Below, piece by piece: positions 52,466 to 61,626 of a DNA stretch of 64,000 bases. Position 1 is the first letter of the stretch, and the number at the start of each line of letters is the position of its first letter. The notes under the pieces are model-generated. The model did not search any database and had not been told where the DNA came from. It saw nothing but the letters and a program-made list of their open reading frames with translations. Both the position numbers and the translations under genes were made by a program. Origin of the DNA: Fen-1273 sp963837815 (GTDB taxonomy: Bacteria; Bacteroidota; Ignavibacteria; UBA10030; UBA6906). Location of the stretch: positions 496,001 through 560,000 of the forward strand of contig CAWIOS010000009.1 of NCBI GenBank assembly GCA_963837815.1, given 5' to 3'.

Positions 52466-54922
52466 ATGCGCCACCATCGCATGCTGCTCCTCGGAGCAGT
52501 CCTCGCTTTCGCACTTGCGCCAGCCCCTGCGCAGGAAGCCAAGCCCCCGGTGCCCCCGAAGGAAGGGATCAAGCCGTTCGCGGATGTGATCACCAAAGAG
52601 GCGAAGGCCGATACCGGTCTCTTCAACGTCTACCGCGTGAAACAGAAATGGTATTTTGAGATACCCGGGAAGGAGATCGGCAAGGATTTCCTCCTTGTCA
52701 CGAGCCAGGCAATGACACAGACAGGAATCGGGTACGGCGGCGATGAAGTGAACGAGCAGGTCGCCCGGTGGGAGAGGATCGAAGACAGGATACTGCTCCG
52801 CTCCGTCATGTTCTTCGCGGTCGCAGCCGATTCGCTCCCGATCAGCTACGCGGTCAGGAAGGCGACGAACGCCCCCATACTCATGTCGTTCGACATACAG
52901 GCCTACAACAAGGATTCCAGCGCGGTCGTCATCGACGTGAGCGGTCTCTTCACGGCGGACATGACGGAGTTCGGACTCTCAAGGTTTGAGCGCGACCAGT
53001 ACAAGGTCCGGCGGCTCGATCCCTCCCGGTCGTTCGTGGAACGGATGAAGCCGTTCCCCGACAACCTGGAGGTGGAGGTGATGCTCACGTACGACGCCGG
53101 GCAGGTTCCGATGGACAACTCCCTGAGCACCATAAGCATCGTGATGCATCACTCCATGGTCCGCCTCCCGGAGAAACCCATGACCCCGCGGCTGTACGAT
53201 CCGCGCGTCTCCTATTTCGGCATTTTCCAGTACGACTTCGGATATGATTCGCAGCGTGCGGAGGAGCGGCGGTACATCGCCCGCTGGCGTCTCGAGCCGA
53301 AGGACTCGGCGGCATACGCCCGCGGCGAGCTTGTCGAGCCGAAGAAGCCGATCACGTTCTACGTCGACCGGGGGACACCGGACAAATGGCGTCCCTGGCT
53401 GAAGAAGGGGGTGGAGGACTGGCAGCCCGCGTTCGAAAAGGCGGGCTTCAAACGCGCCATCATCGCGAAGGATCCGCCGTCGGTGAAGGAGGATCCCAAC
53501 TGGAGCGGGGAGGATGTGCGGTATTCGACGATCCGGTGGCTCCCGTCCAACATCGAGAACGCCTACGGCCCTCACATAAGTGATCCCCGGACGGGAGAGA
53601 TCCTCGACGCCGACATCGGGTTCTTCCATAACGTGATGAACCTTGCGCGCAACTGGTACTTTGTCCAGGCGGGCGCGGTCGATTCCGCATGCAACAGTCT
53701 CCCGCTTCCCGATGAGCTCATGGGACGGATGCTGGAGTACATCGTGGCGCACGAAGTCGGGCACTCGCTCGGATTCCCGCACAACATGAAGGCAAGCTCG
53801 CAGTTCCCCGTTGACAGCCTCCGCAGCCCCTCCTTCACGGCGAAATACGGGGACGAGGCGTCCATCATGGATTACGGGCGGTTCAACTACGTCGCGCAGC
53901 CGGGGGACGGCGCAACGCTCATTCCGAAGGTCGGTCCGTACGACATGTTCGCGGCGGAATGGGGGTACAGGATTTTTCCCGGCGTGAAGTCCCCCGATGA
54001 CGAAAAAGCGGCGCTCAACGCGATCGCCGCGCGGCAGGAGAAGGAGCCGTACCTCAGGTTCGGCGATCCCGACGGGATCGACCCGACGGCGCAGATGGAG
54101 GACCTGGGGTCCGACCCGGTCCAGGCGACGACGTACGGGCTGAAGAACATCGCACGGATCGCGGACAAGCTCCTCAGCGCGACGACGAAGTCGGGCGAAG
54201 ACTATTCGAACCTGCGGGAAATTTACGGCGAGCTCATCGGACAGCGCACGCGCGAATTCGGGCACGTGGCGAACGAAATCGGCGGTGTCGTCATGACGCG
54301 GCGCGTGGCGGGCGAGGCGGGCGTCGTGCATACGCCGGTTCCGGGGGTGAAACAGAGGGAGGCGATGGCGTTTCTCCTGAAGGAGGGCTTCCGGACGCCG
54401 ACGGAGATCCTGAAGCCGGGCCTCGTCGCGCTCTTCGAGCCGACGGGCACCGAACAGAGAGTGCTCGACGGGCACCGGTCGATCCTTGCGATCGTTCTGA
54501 ACAATGCGCGGCTTGAGCGGCTCGTGAATATCGCCGCCCTTGCCGCCGACAATGAGAAGCCCTACCTCCTCAGCGAGATGAACGCCGATCTCCGGAAGGG
54601 GATTTGGAGCGAGCTCGACGCCCCCCGGGTGAAGACCGACGTGTACCGACGCAATCTCCAGAGGGCCTACATCGAGATCATGGGGCTGAAACTCAATCCG
54701 CCGCCCTGGTCACCCCCTCCGGGACTTCCCCCGGGATTCTTCATGATGCCTCCGCCTCCGCTCCCGGGTGAAGCGCGCGCGATCATACGCGCCGGGCTCA
54801 TGGACCTGGATGCCTCAATCGGACGGGCGCTGCAGAAGCCGTCCGACAGGGAAACGAAGGCACATCTCCTGGACAGCCGGTACCAGATTTCGAAGATTCT
54901 CTACCCGGACAGGAAGATGTAG
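52466..54922 (+). CDS. Secreted zinc metalloprotease (DUF5117/DUF5118 family)
   Basis: The 818-residue product has a signal peptide (LAFALAPAPA), a long beta-rich N-terminal part, and the zinc motif HEVGHSLGFPH near residue 429. In this motif the two His and the more distant His bind zinc and Glu is catalytic. A Met-turn candidate is ASIMDYGRFNYV. Proteins of this type are common in Bacteroidota and mostly uncharacterised. AGGAGAA precedes ATG 52466. The C-terminal 60 residues include a Pro-rich stretch (SPPPGLPPGFFMMPPPPLP). Confidence 0.85.
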   Translation: MRHHRMLLLGAVLAFALAPAPAQEAKPPVPPKEGIKPFADVITKEAKADTGLFNVYRVKQKWYFEIPGKEIGKDFLLVTSQAMTQTGIGYGGDEVNEQVARWERIEDRILLRSVMFFAVAADSLPISYAVRKATNAPILMSFDIQAYNKDSSAVVIDVSGLFTADMTEFGLSRFERDQYKVRRLDPSRSFVERMKPFPDNLEVEVMLTYDAGQVPMDNSLSTISIVMHHSMVRLPEKPMTPRLYDPRVSYFGIFQYDFGYDSQRAEERRYIARWRLEPKDSAAYARGELVEPKKPITFYVDRGTPDKWRPWLKKGVEDWQPAFEKAGFKRAIIAKDPPSVKEDPNWSGEDVRYSTIRWLPSNIENAYGPHISDPRTGEILDADIGFFHNVMNLARNWYFVQAGAVDSACNSLPLPDELMGRMLEYIVAHEVGHSLGFPHNMKASSQFPVDSLRSPSFTAKYGDEASIMDYGRFNYVAQPGDGATLIPKVGPYDMFAAEWGYRIFPGVKSPDDEKAALNAIAARQEKEPYLRFGDPDGIDPTAQMEDLGSDPVQATTYGLKNIARIADKLLSATTKSGEDYSNLREIYGELIGQRTREFGHVANEIGGVVMTRRVAGEAGVVHTPVPGVKQREAMAFLLKEGFRTPTEILKPGLVALFEPTGTEQRVLDGHRSILAIVLNNARLERLVNIAALAADNEKPYLLSEMNADLRKGIWSELDAPRVKTDVYRRNLQRAYIEIMGLKLNPPPWSPPPGLPPGFFMMPPPPLPGEARAIIRAGLMDLDASIGRALQKPSDRETKAHLLDSRYQISKILYPDRKM

Positions 54923-54952
54923 CCCCGGTCCGGAATGCGACAGGTTTCAACC

Positions 54953-54980
54953 GGCGTCACGCCTTCACCGGAGTGACGCC
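54953..54980. terminator. Hairpin between convergent genes
   Basis: GGCGTCAC pairs with GTGACGCC around a 12-base loop. It lies between the metalloprotease end and the converging membrane protein gene. No T-run follows. Confidence 0.5.
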
Positions 54981-54984
54981 GTGC

Positions 54985-55431
54985 CTATCTCCCTCCCTCC
55001 GGCATCACCGCCGCGAGGAACCTCCTGTAGAAGGCGACGCTTCCCGTGAGAAGAATGGCCCCCATGGCGGTGTACGGGAATGAAAGGTAGTAGAGCGGGA
55101 TGGAGGAGTTGCGAAGTGATATTCCTGCGGTCATCATGATCGCGATCATGATGTATCCCCGCCACGCCGTGAACGCAAACACGCACGCGCGCTCGGGGAG
55201 CTCGCCGATCCTCGCGATGTTCTTGCGGACGATGCCGGCGAAGAGGAAGACGTACCCGGCCGCGGCAACTGCGACCGATCCTGCTTCGATGGAGGCGATC
55301 ACCGGGAGCGAAAACACGCCCAGCCACGATGCCCCCCTGACGCAGAGAAGGCCGCCGGCGAGCGTCCAGAGGACTCCCGCGATCGCATAGAGGAAAGAGC
55401 GGGGGACGGCAGGATTAAATCGTCTGATCAT
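54985..55431 (-). CDS. Small integral membrane protein
   Basis: The 148-residue product has about four membrane segments (SFLYAIAGVLWTLAGGLL; AVAAAGYVFLFAGIV; YIMIAIMMTAGISL; YTAMGAILLTGSVAF) and short loops. I do not recognise a family. ATG 55431 overlaps the stop of a preceding 41-codon frame (ATGA), which suggests translational coupling. Confidence 0.6.
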   Translation of the reverse strand: MIRRFNPAVPRSFLYAIAGVLWTLAGGLLCVRGASWLGVFSLPVIASIEAGSVAVAAAGYVFLFAGIVRKNIARIGELPERACVFAFTAWRGYIMIAIMMTAGISLRNSSIPLYYLSFPYTAMGAILLTGSVAFYRRFLAAVMPEGGR

Positions 55432-55553
55432 TCCTGAATATAGTGAATGTCCGGGCGGGATTCCCGCGGGGTTGCCGGGAGGACCGCGAGGGGCCGCCTT
55501 CCCTTCTGATCGCCGGGAATGCGCCTCTTGCACTGTGACGGCGTTTCCTGCAT
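55428..55553 (-). CDS. Possible 41-codon protein upstream of the membrane protein
   Basis: A short frame starts at ATG 55553 behind a strong GGGAGGA and ends with TGA inside the ATGA of the next gene. The product (MQETPSQCKRRIPGDQKGRR at its start) is basic and has no recognised domain. The strong ribosome binding site and the stop-start overlap support translation; it may be a leader frame rather than a functional protein. Confidence 0.4.
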   Translation of the reverse strand: MQETPSQCKRRIPGDQKGRRPLAVLPATPRESRPDIHYIQE

Positions 55554-55621
55554 TGATTCCTCCCTGTATATGTGTCTACAACAATGAATCGGCGCTGAAG
55601 GTTTCACATTCTTTTCTATAG

Positions 55622-55650
55622 TTGACACTCACGGAGGCGGGTGGTATATT
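55622..55650 (+). promoter_or_regulatory. Sigma70-like promoter of the PuuD-like gene
   Basis: TTGACA (55622-55627), 17 bases, TATATT (55645-55650) is close to a perfect promoter. The leader to ATG 55759 is about 100 bases. Confidence 0.65.
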
Positions 55651-55758
55651 CGGCTCACACGCTTGTCGGGCCGTTCGCGTTGTCTCCTCGAACTTCTTCG
55701 TACACCGGCTGCACAAGAAACCCGGTCACCTCAATTACAAAAAGAAAGGAGTCCTCCG

Positions 55759-56526
55759 ATGGATTTTGCCGAAATCCTGCAAGTGCTCTTTCGCTGGATT
55801 CATATTGTCGCGGGCATCCTGTGGATCGGCCAGCTGTACTGGTTCAACTGGGTCAACGTCCCTCTCGGCGCCGCGCTGGACGGGGACGCGAAGAAGAAGG
55901 TGATCCCGGAATTGATACCCCGCTCCCTCTTCTTTTTCCGGTTTGCCGCCCTCTGGACATTTGTCGCGGGGCTTCTTCTGCTGGCACTCGTCTTTTACCA
56001 CGGCGGTCTGATGTTCGAACAGGGTGTGGAGGGGTGGGGCCTGCCGGCCGTCGTCATGCTTGTCGTTGTCTTCTTCATCTTTCCGCTCTATGACGCCCTC
56101 GCGAAGAGCCCGCTCGGGAAAAACATCCGTGCGTTCGGGGCGGTCGGATTTGTTCTCATCGCGGCGATTGTCTATGCGATGATCTACTGGGCCGGGTTCA
56201 GCTACAGGGCGTACAGCATCCATACCGGCGTGATGTTCGGCACGATCATGGTCATGAACGTCTGGATGCGGATCTGGCCCGCCCAGAAGAAGATCATCCC
56301 TGCGGTGAAAGAGGGAACCCCGCCGGATGCCGCCCTTGTCGCCAGCACCGCGCAGCGCTCGCGCCACAACACGTATCTCTCGGTTCCGCTCGTCTGGACG
56401 ATGATCACCTCGCACACGGTCGTCCCCGGCGCCGACAGTCCGCTCTGGCTCCTGGGTGTCATCCTTGTCGGCTGGGGCGCGGTGACGCTCATTTACAGGA
56501 AGTCCACGAAGATCAAGGGGATGTGA
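55759..56526 (+). CDS. Urate oxidase N-terminal-domain membrane protein (PuuD-like)
   Basis: The 255-residue product has about seven or eight membrane segments and conserved histidines that may bind heme (FRWIHIVAGILWIG; SIHTGVMFG; SRHNTYLSVPLVW; ITSHTV). These match the membrane domain of PuuD-type urate hydroxylases, but the C-terminal cytochrome c domain of that family is missing. AAAGGAG precedes the ATG. A purine-related role is not proven; a respiratory or heme role is possible. It overlaps the next gene by 4 bases. Confidence 0.78.
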   Translation: MDFAEILQVLFRWIHIVAGILWIGQLYWFNWVNVPLGAALDGDAKKKVIPELIPRSLFFFRFAALWTFVAGLLLLALVFYHGGLMFEQGVEGWGLPAVVMLVVVFFIFPLYDALAKSPLGKNIRAFGAVGFVLIAAIVYAMIYWAGFSYRAYSIHTGVMFGTIMVMNVWMRIWPAQKKIIPAVKEGTPPDAALVASTAQRSRHNTYLSVPLVWTMITSHTVVPGADSPLWLLGVILVGWGAVTLIYRKSTKIKGM

Positions 56527-56828
56527 AACTCCAGGGTTTGCCGGTTGCCGGAGAGTTCAAGGCGGTCTACGTCTCCGGTAAGGAGGTGTTCCTCGGAAGC
56601 AGGCTGCGACGGACGCGGAAGCTGTTTGCGCTCGACTGCGTCTTCACGCGTCTGACCGGCGCCGGCCGTTTCACCATCCGGATTCACGCGGAGAACCCCG
56701 TGATTCAGGAGCTTCACCTGAAGAATGTCTACCGGTTTGAAGAGGTTGGTCAGGTCGGGTTTAAGGTGATCCCTGATGTCGTGACTGATCTCGATACGGG
56801 GACCGTGTACAGGCTTTCGAAAGGGTAA
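56523..56828 (+). CDS. Small hypothetical protein
   Basis: The 101-residue product starts at GTG 56523, overlapping the PuuD-like stop. It is beta-rich (AVYVSGKEVFLGSRLRR; RFTIRIHAENPVIQELHLKN) and has no signal or membrane segment. I do not recognise a family. The overlap and the terminator just after its stop place it in the PuuD-like transcript. Confidence 0.55.
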   Translation: MKLQGLPVAGEFKAVYVSGKEVFLGSRLRRTRKLFALDCVFTRLTGAGRFTIRIHAENPVIQELHLKNVYRFEEVGQVGFKVIPDVVTDLDTGTVYRLSKG

Positions 56829-56829
56829 G

Positions 56830-56864
56830 CGGGCGGGATGTCTCTGGCATCCCGCCCGTGTTTT
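56830..56864. terminator. Bidirectional terminator
   Basis: CGGGCGGGATG (56830-56840) pairs with CATCCCGCCCG (56848-56858) around a 7-base loop, followed by TGTTTT. It ends the PuuD-like transcript and faces the end of the DUF4249 gene. Confidence 0.75.
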
Positions 56865-56877
56865 CACACATCGCATG

Positions 56878-57705
56878 CTACGGCAGGATGATCATCTTCG
56901 AGCTTACGGAATAGGCGGCGAAATATCCAAGGGCCCCGTTCGACAGGTTGGTGTTGGGGTTTGCGGGGGCGAGCGAGGTGGGGCTCCGATCGGACGTCAG
57001 TATGTTGTTCAGCGTGTTGAAGTAGTCGTACGACGCCTTGTCGATCGAGAGGAGATCCACCCAGACCGTGTCCCCGGTTGTGAAGTGATTCCGCATCCGT
57101 ATCCTGACCGCGGCCTCGTTGCCGTTCGTGAGTTTGTCGTCGTACAGGTGGTATCTGTTCCCGTCGATCGAATCGGGTGATATGGGGACGCTGACCCGGA
57201 GGTTCATCCGGTAGTAGTTCCCGGGCTCGGGGGGATCCCTGAAGAACACGTAGAGGTTATAGACAAGGTCGCCGTCGGACTCGCGGGTGTGGAGGGCCAC
57301 GAGCGTGTCAATGGGAACGCTGGCGGGCATCGTGGAGACGGCGTCGTATTCCTTCCCCTCCGCGACGATCCGCAGTGCATACGTCGTCCCCTGGGTGCCG
57401 TGGAGGACCGACGTGTGATACGTTCCCGGGGAGACCTCCTTCAGCGTATCCGTCTCCCCCGCGTTGTCCGCAATCGTCACGAGCGCGTGCGTGACGGGGG
57501 GGAAGGAGAGCGAGGGGGTGAAATAGTCCCCCGACTTCGTGAGTGTCACGGTGTACGGTCCCGGGGCGCTCGTGACGACGGCCTCCGCCACAAGCTGGGG
57601 GTTGGCGTTGTTGAGGTCGATGGAGATGACCTTCTGGCACGAGATCGATGCCGCGGCAAGCGCGGCGGCGAAGACCGGTGCACGGCGCAGGAACAGGGAG
57701 TTCAT
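56878..57705 (-). CDS. DUF4249 lipoprotein
   Basis: The 275-residue product has a lipoprotein signal (AAASISCQ with Cys23) and DUF4249-like beta-sandwich features (NPQLVAEAVVTSAPGPYTVTLTKSG, GTYHTSVLHGTQGTTYAL). In Bacteroidota such lipoproteins sit beside TonB receptors and probably form an outer-membrane partner, in the way SusD partners SusC. It follows the receptor gene by 19 bases on the same strand. Confidence 0.82.
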   Translation of the reverse strand: MNSLFLRRAPVFAAALAAASISCQKVISIDLNNANPQLVAEAVVTSAPGPYTVTLTKSGDYFTPSLSFPPVTHALVTIADNAGETDTLKEVSPGTYHTSVLHGTQGTTYALRIVAEGKEYDAVSTMPASVPIDTLVALHTRESDGDLVYNLYVFFRDPPEPGNYYRMNLRVSVPISPDSIDGNRYHLYDDKLTNGNEAAVRIRMRNHFTTGDTVWVDLLSIDKASYDYFNTLNNILTSDRSPTSLAPANPNTNLSNGALGYFAAYSVSSKMIILP

Positions 57706-57724
57706 TCGTATGCTCCGCTTCTGT

Positions 57725-60070
57725 TCAGTAATTGAAATTGTACGTGACCGACGGGATGATAGGGAACAGCGTTATCTGGACGGCCTGCGTTTTTGTCGCA
57801 TCGTTCGGGTCCTGCCTGAAGTAGATGGCATAGGCGTTCATCCTGTCGTACGCGTTGTAAATGGAGAAGTTCAGGTGTGAGTGCTCGCCGAGTTTCCACG
57901 TCGCGGAGAGGTCGAGCCGGTGGTACGCGGGCATCCGGTAGCCGTTCCGCTCGGTGTAGTAGGGAACAAGCCGGTTGTCGACCCAGTAGTTCCCCGCCGG
58001 GAACGTGACCGCGTTTCCGGTATTGTACACCCAGACGGCGGAGAGGTTCCACGTCGGGCTCAGATCGTAGATTGTGACGATCGAGATGTCGTGCGTCCGG
58101 TCCTGACGTGCGGGAAAGACCCTGCCGTTGTCGATGAGCGGGAACTGTTCCTGCGTCGTTGAAAGCGTGTACCCCAGCCAGCCGCTCAGCCTCCCTGTTC
58201 GTTTCCGTATCAGGAATTCCGCCCCGTAACTCCACCCCCTGCCGTAGACGAGAAGCGATTCGACGGTCGGGTTGATCTGGAGGTCGGCCCCGTTCCTGTA
58301 GTCGATGAGGTTCAGCATGTTCTTGTAATAGAGTTCCACGGAGGATTCGAACTCGTTCTCCTCGAAGTTCCTGTAGTACCCCAGCGCGACCTGGTCCGCA
58401 TACATGGGGGGGACGTTGTTGCTCGAGGGGACCCAGAGATCGCTCGGGTTCGACGTCGTCGAGTTCGAGAGGAGATGGAGATACTGCGCGGTGCGCGTGT
58501 ACGATCCTTTGACCGAGCTTTCGTCGTTGAGAATGTACGTTGCGGAGAAACGGGGCTCGAGGCTCCTGTAGGTCTTGATGACCTTTCCCGCCCCGAAGCT
58601 GGCGGTGTCGGTGATGTCCCCGTACTGATCGTACGTCATCGTGTGGCCGGGGCCCAGGAGGCTGAATACGGACGCGCGGAGCCCGTAATTGATCTTGAAT
58701 GCGGGGAAAAGCTCGATCTCGTGCTCGGCATAGGCGGCGCTCTCGAGCGCGTACCGGTGCTCGAGCGAGACGGTGTTCGCGGAACTCGCCGGCCCCGCCG
58801 TGACCGATCCCGGCATGAACGTGTGGGAGATCGCGTTGACGCCGAACCTGATCGTGCTTGACGTGTTCATGAAATACTGGAAATCGATCTTCCCGTTGAC
58901 GTCCTGGATCCCCGACGTGATGTCGTACTGGTTGGTGCTCGCCCCGACGAGGTTGGAGTACGTGTAGTTGCTGAACGTCAGCGTCGTGTTGCTGAAGAAC
59001 TGATCCCCGAATATGTGGTTCCACCTGGCCGTGGCGGTGCTGTTCCCCCAGCGCAGGCCGATGACATCCGGGTAATCAAGGTTGTCGGCGCCGATGTAGC
59101 CTGAAAGGAAGACGCGGTCTTTTTCCCCGAGCGTGTAATTGGCCTTCGCGTTCAGGTCGTAAAAATAGAGGCTTGTCCTGTTTATCGACGTGTCGCTCGA
59201 GAGCCGGAGAAACAGGTCGGCGTACGTCCTGCGCCCCGATATCATGAATGAGCCTTCGTCTTTCACGATGGGACCCTGGAGCGTGAGCCGGGCGTCGAGA
59301 AGCCCCACGCCTCCCGATGCGCTGTACTCTTTCATGTTCCCGTCGTTGGTCCTGATGTCGAGAACCGAGGAGAGCCGCCCGCCGTACTCGGCGGGTATCC
59401 CCCCCGTTATCAGCGTTACGTCCTTTATCGCGTCCGAGTTGAACACCGAGAGATACCCGAGTGCGTGAGAGGGGTTGTAGATGGGCGCCTCGTCGAGCAG
59501 GATCAGGTTCTGGTCCAGTCCCCCTCCCCGCGCGTAAAAGCCGGTGTTCCCTTCCCCGGCGGCCTGGACCCCGGGAAGGAGCTGTATCGTCTTGAGTATG
59601 TCCTTCTCTCCCAGGAGGACCGGGATGGACGTGACCTCCCGCATCTCGAGATTGTTCGCGCTCATCACGGTGGATGTCACGTTCTTGTCCGAGCGCTCGC
59701 CGGAGACGACGACTTCGCCGACGGTGATCGGTTCGGGAGTGAGCGAGAAGTTCATCGTCCTGTCGCGTGTCAGGTCGACCGAGTCGGACAGAACCCGGTA
59801 GCCCAGGTACTGGACGAGGAGCGCATGGTGACCGGAGGGGATCGTGAGCGAATAGAACCCGTACGCGTTCGTGGACGCGCCCGTGTTCTTCATGTCCCGG
59901 ACAACGACATACGCCCCGATAAGAGCTTCACCGTTGGCGCCGTTCTTTACAGTCCCGCTCAGCGTGAATTTTTCCTCCGCCTCAGCGCGTCCTCCCGTTG
60001 CCGGGATCATGAGGGCCGTGACGGAAAGGAGGAGAAAGATCGGCAGCGTCGGTGGGGTCGGCGTCATCAT
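57725..60070 (-). CDS. TonB-dependent receptor with carboxypeptidase-like domain
   Basis: The 781-residue product has a signal peptide and a carboxypeptidase-regulatory-like domain (about 33-110, with TLSGTVKNGANGEALIGAYV and YGFYSLTIPSGHH). A plug domain follows (IQLLPGVQAAGEGNTGFYAR region), then a barrel ending VTYNFNY. It differs from the receptor at 35690-38701, is shorter, and pairs with a DUF4249 lipoprotein. The ligand is unknown. The start ATG at 60070 follows GGTGA and may instead be the second ATG. Confidence 0.87.
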   Translation of the reverse strand: MMTPTPPTLPIFLLLSVTALMIPATGGRAEAEEKFTLSGTVKNGANGEALIGAYVVVRDMKNTGASTNAYGFYSLTIPSGHHALLVQYLGYRVLSDSVDLTRDRTMNFSLTPEPITVGEVVVSGERSDKNVTSTVMSANNLEMREVTSIPVLLGEKDILKTIQLLPGVQAAGEGNTGFYARGGGLDQNLILLDEAPIYNPSHALGYLSVFNSDAIKDVTLITGGIPAEYGGRLSSVLDIRTNDGNMKEYSASGGVGLLDARLTLQGPIVKDEGSFMISGRRTYADLFLRLSSDTSINRTSLYFYDLNAKANYTLGEKDRVFLSGYIGADNLDYPDVIGLRWGNSTATARWNHIFGDQFFSNTTLTFSNYTYSNLVGASTNQYDITSGIQDVNGKIDFQYFMNTSSTIRFGVNAISHTFMPGSVTAGPASSANTVSLEHRYALESAAYAEHEIELFPAFKINYGLRASVFSLLGPGHTMTYDQYGDITDTASFGAGKVIKTYRSLEPRFSATYILNDESSVKGSYTRTAQYLHLLSNSTTSNPSDLWVPSSNNVPPMYADQVALGYYRNFEENEFESSVELYYKNMLNLIDYRNGADLQINPTVESLLVYGRGWSYGAEFLIRKRTGRLSGWLGYTLSTTQEQFPLIDNGRVFPARQDRTHDISIVTIYDLSPTWNLSAVWVYNTGNAVTFPAGNYWVDNRLVPYYTERNGYRMPAYHRLDLSATWKLGEHSHLNFSIYNAYDRMNAYAIYFRQDPNDATKTQAVQITLFPIIPSVTYNFNY

Positions 60071-60432
60071 TCACCGGGGCTTGAATTGAACAGCAGCCTG
60101 TGGAACTGAGGGAAAGCCTTCTGAAGGGCGGTCCGCTGACACGTGAGAATGCACTGAAACCTCGCCGGATTGAGATCAGGGGTGAACAGGTGGTATCAAA
60201 ACTGGCCGGTCTTGTGCCTCCTCATGAGTGGATAACGATGCCGTGGGCTGCAGCGTTCCCTGCTTTCAATGGACAGTCGCCGGCTTGACTAGTCCGTTGG
60301 AATTACCCAAATTAAACTGGATTCGGCAGGTTAAACGTTTTTCTCCGGGAACTGTCAAATGAAAGATCAGTCAATCGCCGCGTGCAGTCTCTTTGGTAAC
60401 GTTTCACGCCTGCCAACACTTCCGGGAACGTC
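60071..60432. other. Divergent region between receptor and glycosyltransferase genes
   Basis: This 362-base gene-free stretch is AT-richer in its middle. It contains the 12-base sequence TAAACGTTTTTC (60332-60343), the reverse complement of a sequence at 41320-41331. A weak TTGACT-containing promoter (from 60285) may serve the glycosyltransferase. A 62-codon frame at 60100-60288 has no ribosome binding site and is not called. Confidence 0.5.
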
Positions 60433-61599
60433 ATGAACGTCCTTTTTCTTAATACCTGTCGCACCTGGGGAGGGGGGGAAGTCTCACTGATGCAGATAGT
60501 GGATTCCCTGACCGCCCGGGGGCACGGCGTGACCGTCGCATGCCGGCGGGACTCGGCACTGCATCAGAGGCTGAACGGCTCGACGATCGACACCGTTCCC
60601 GTACGGTTCGGCGGTGACTTTGATCCCTTCACGATTCTCCGGCTTGCGCGGCTCATCGTCCGCCGGAAAATTGACGTTGTCTGTGTCCACACCGAAAAGG
60701 AGCTCCGCATAGGCGGCATTGCCTCTCTTGTCGCGGCTGTTCCCGTCATCGTCAGCCACGAGGTCGACTTCCCCATCAAGAATTCTCTTCTCAACAGGCT
60801 GTTCTACGGCAGGGTTGCCTCCGTTATTGTCGCGAATTCGCACGCGACAAAGAACACCCTCCTCATCAGCGCCCCCTGGCTCCGCCCCGGGAAGATACAC
60901 GTCGTCTGGAAGGGGGTCGATGCGGAGAAATTCCGGCTGCCGGCATCGGGGAATCTCCGCGAGGAATTTCATATCGGTGAAGAGGACAGCGTCATCGGGT
61001 TCGTCGGCCGGCTTGATGAACAGAAGGGGCTGCTGACGCTTCTCGAAGCGATGGCGATACTTGTCGAACGGCACAGGAATGCCAGGCTTGTCCTTGCGGG
61101 GGAAGGGAACCTGCGCCCCGCGGCGGAGAAATTCCTGGCGGACAGGAACCTGAACCGGTACGCGTACCTTGCCGGGTTCCGTGAGAATATCCCGGAATTT
61201 CTCCGGGGGATCGACTTCCTCGTGATGCCGTCGAACTGGGAAGGTTTCGGATACGCGGCGGTCGAGGCGATGGCTGCAGGGAAAGCCGTCGTTGCTTCGA
61301 ACGTGAGCAGTCTTCCGGAAATCGTCGAGGATCACAGGACGGGCCTTCTCGTCCCGCCTCGCTCTCCGGAGAAGCTCGCGGACGCGATGGTGACTCTCGT
61401 GGACAACCCGAAACTCCGGGACGCGCTGGGAAAAGCCGGTGCACGGAAGGCGGGAAATGATTTCTCCGTTGCAACGATGACGGCGCACGTCGAATCGCTT
61501 CTTCTGGAGGCGTCCGGCTCCCCTGCGGAGATGCAGGGTGGCGGTTCCCTGCGCCCGTCGGGCGCCGGGTGGCGGCATCTCTACCACTGGCTCCTCTGA
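60433..61599 (+). CDS. GT4-type glycosyltransferase
   Basis: The 388-residue product has two Rossmann-like domains. The first opens with the donor-loop motif RTWGGGEVSLMQ. The second carries GFVGRLDEQKGLLTLLEA and the nucleotide-sugar site VMPSNWEGFGYAAVEAMAAG (E-x7-E). It likely adds a sugar to a surface glycan. A seven-G run at 60472-60478 in the first motif is in frame, unlike those in the three broken genes. Hairpin repeats follow its stop. Confidence 0.85.
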   Translation: MNVLFLNTCRTWGGGEVSLMQIVDSLTARGHGVTVACRRDSALHQRLNGSTIDTVPVRFGGDFDPFTILRLARLIVRRKIDVVCVHTEKELRIGGIASLVAAVPVIVSHEVDFPIKNSLLNRLFYGRVASVIVANSHATKNTLLISAPWLRPGKIHVVWKGVDAEKFRLPASGNLREEFHIGEEDSVIGFVGRLDEQKGLLTLLEAMAILVERHRNARLVLAGEGNLRPAAEKFLADRNLNRYAYLAGFRENIPEFLRGIDFLVMPSNWEGFGYAAVEAMAAGKAVVASNVSSLPEIVEDHRTGLLVPPRSPEKLADAMVTLVDNPKLRDALGKAGARKAGNDFSVATMTAHVESLLLEASGSPAEMQGGGSLRPSGAGWRHLYHWLL

Positions 61600-61626
61600 G
61601 TCGACACCGTCTCGATTGTTTTATGA

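Noticed and set aside
60100..60288. 62-codon plus-strand frame between receptor and glycosyltransferase
   Set aside because: There is no ribosome binding site and no protein-like features.
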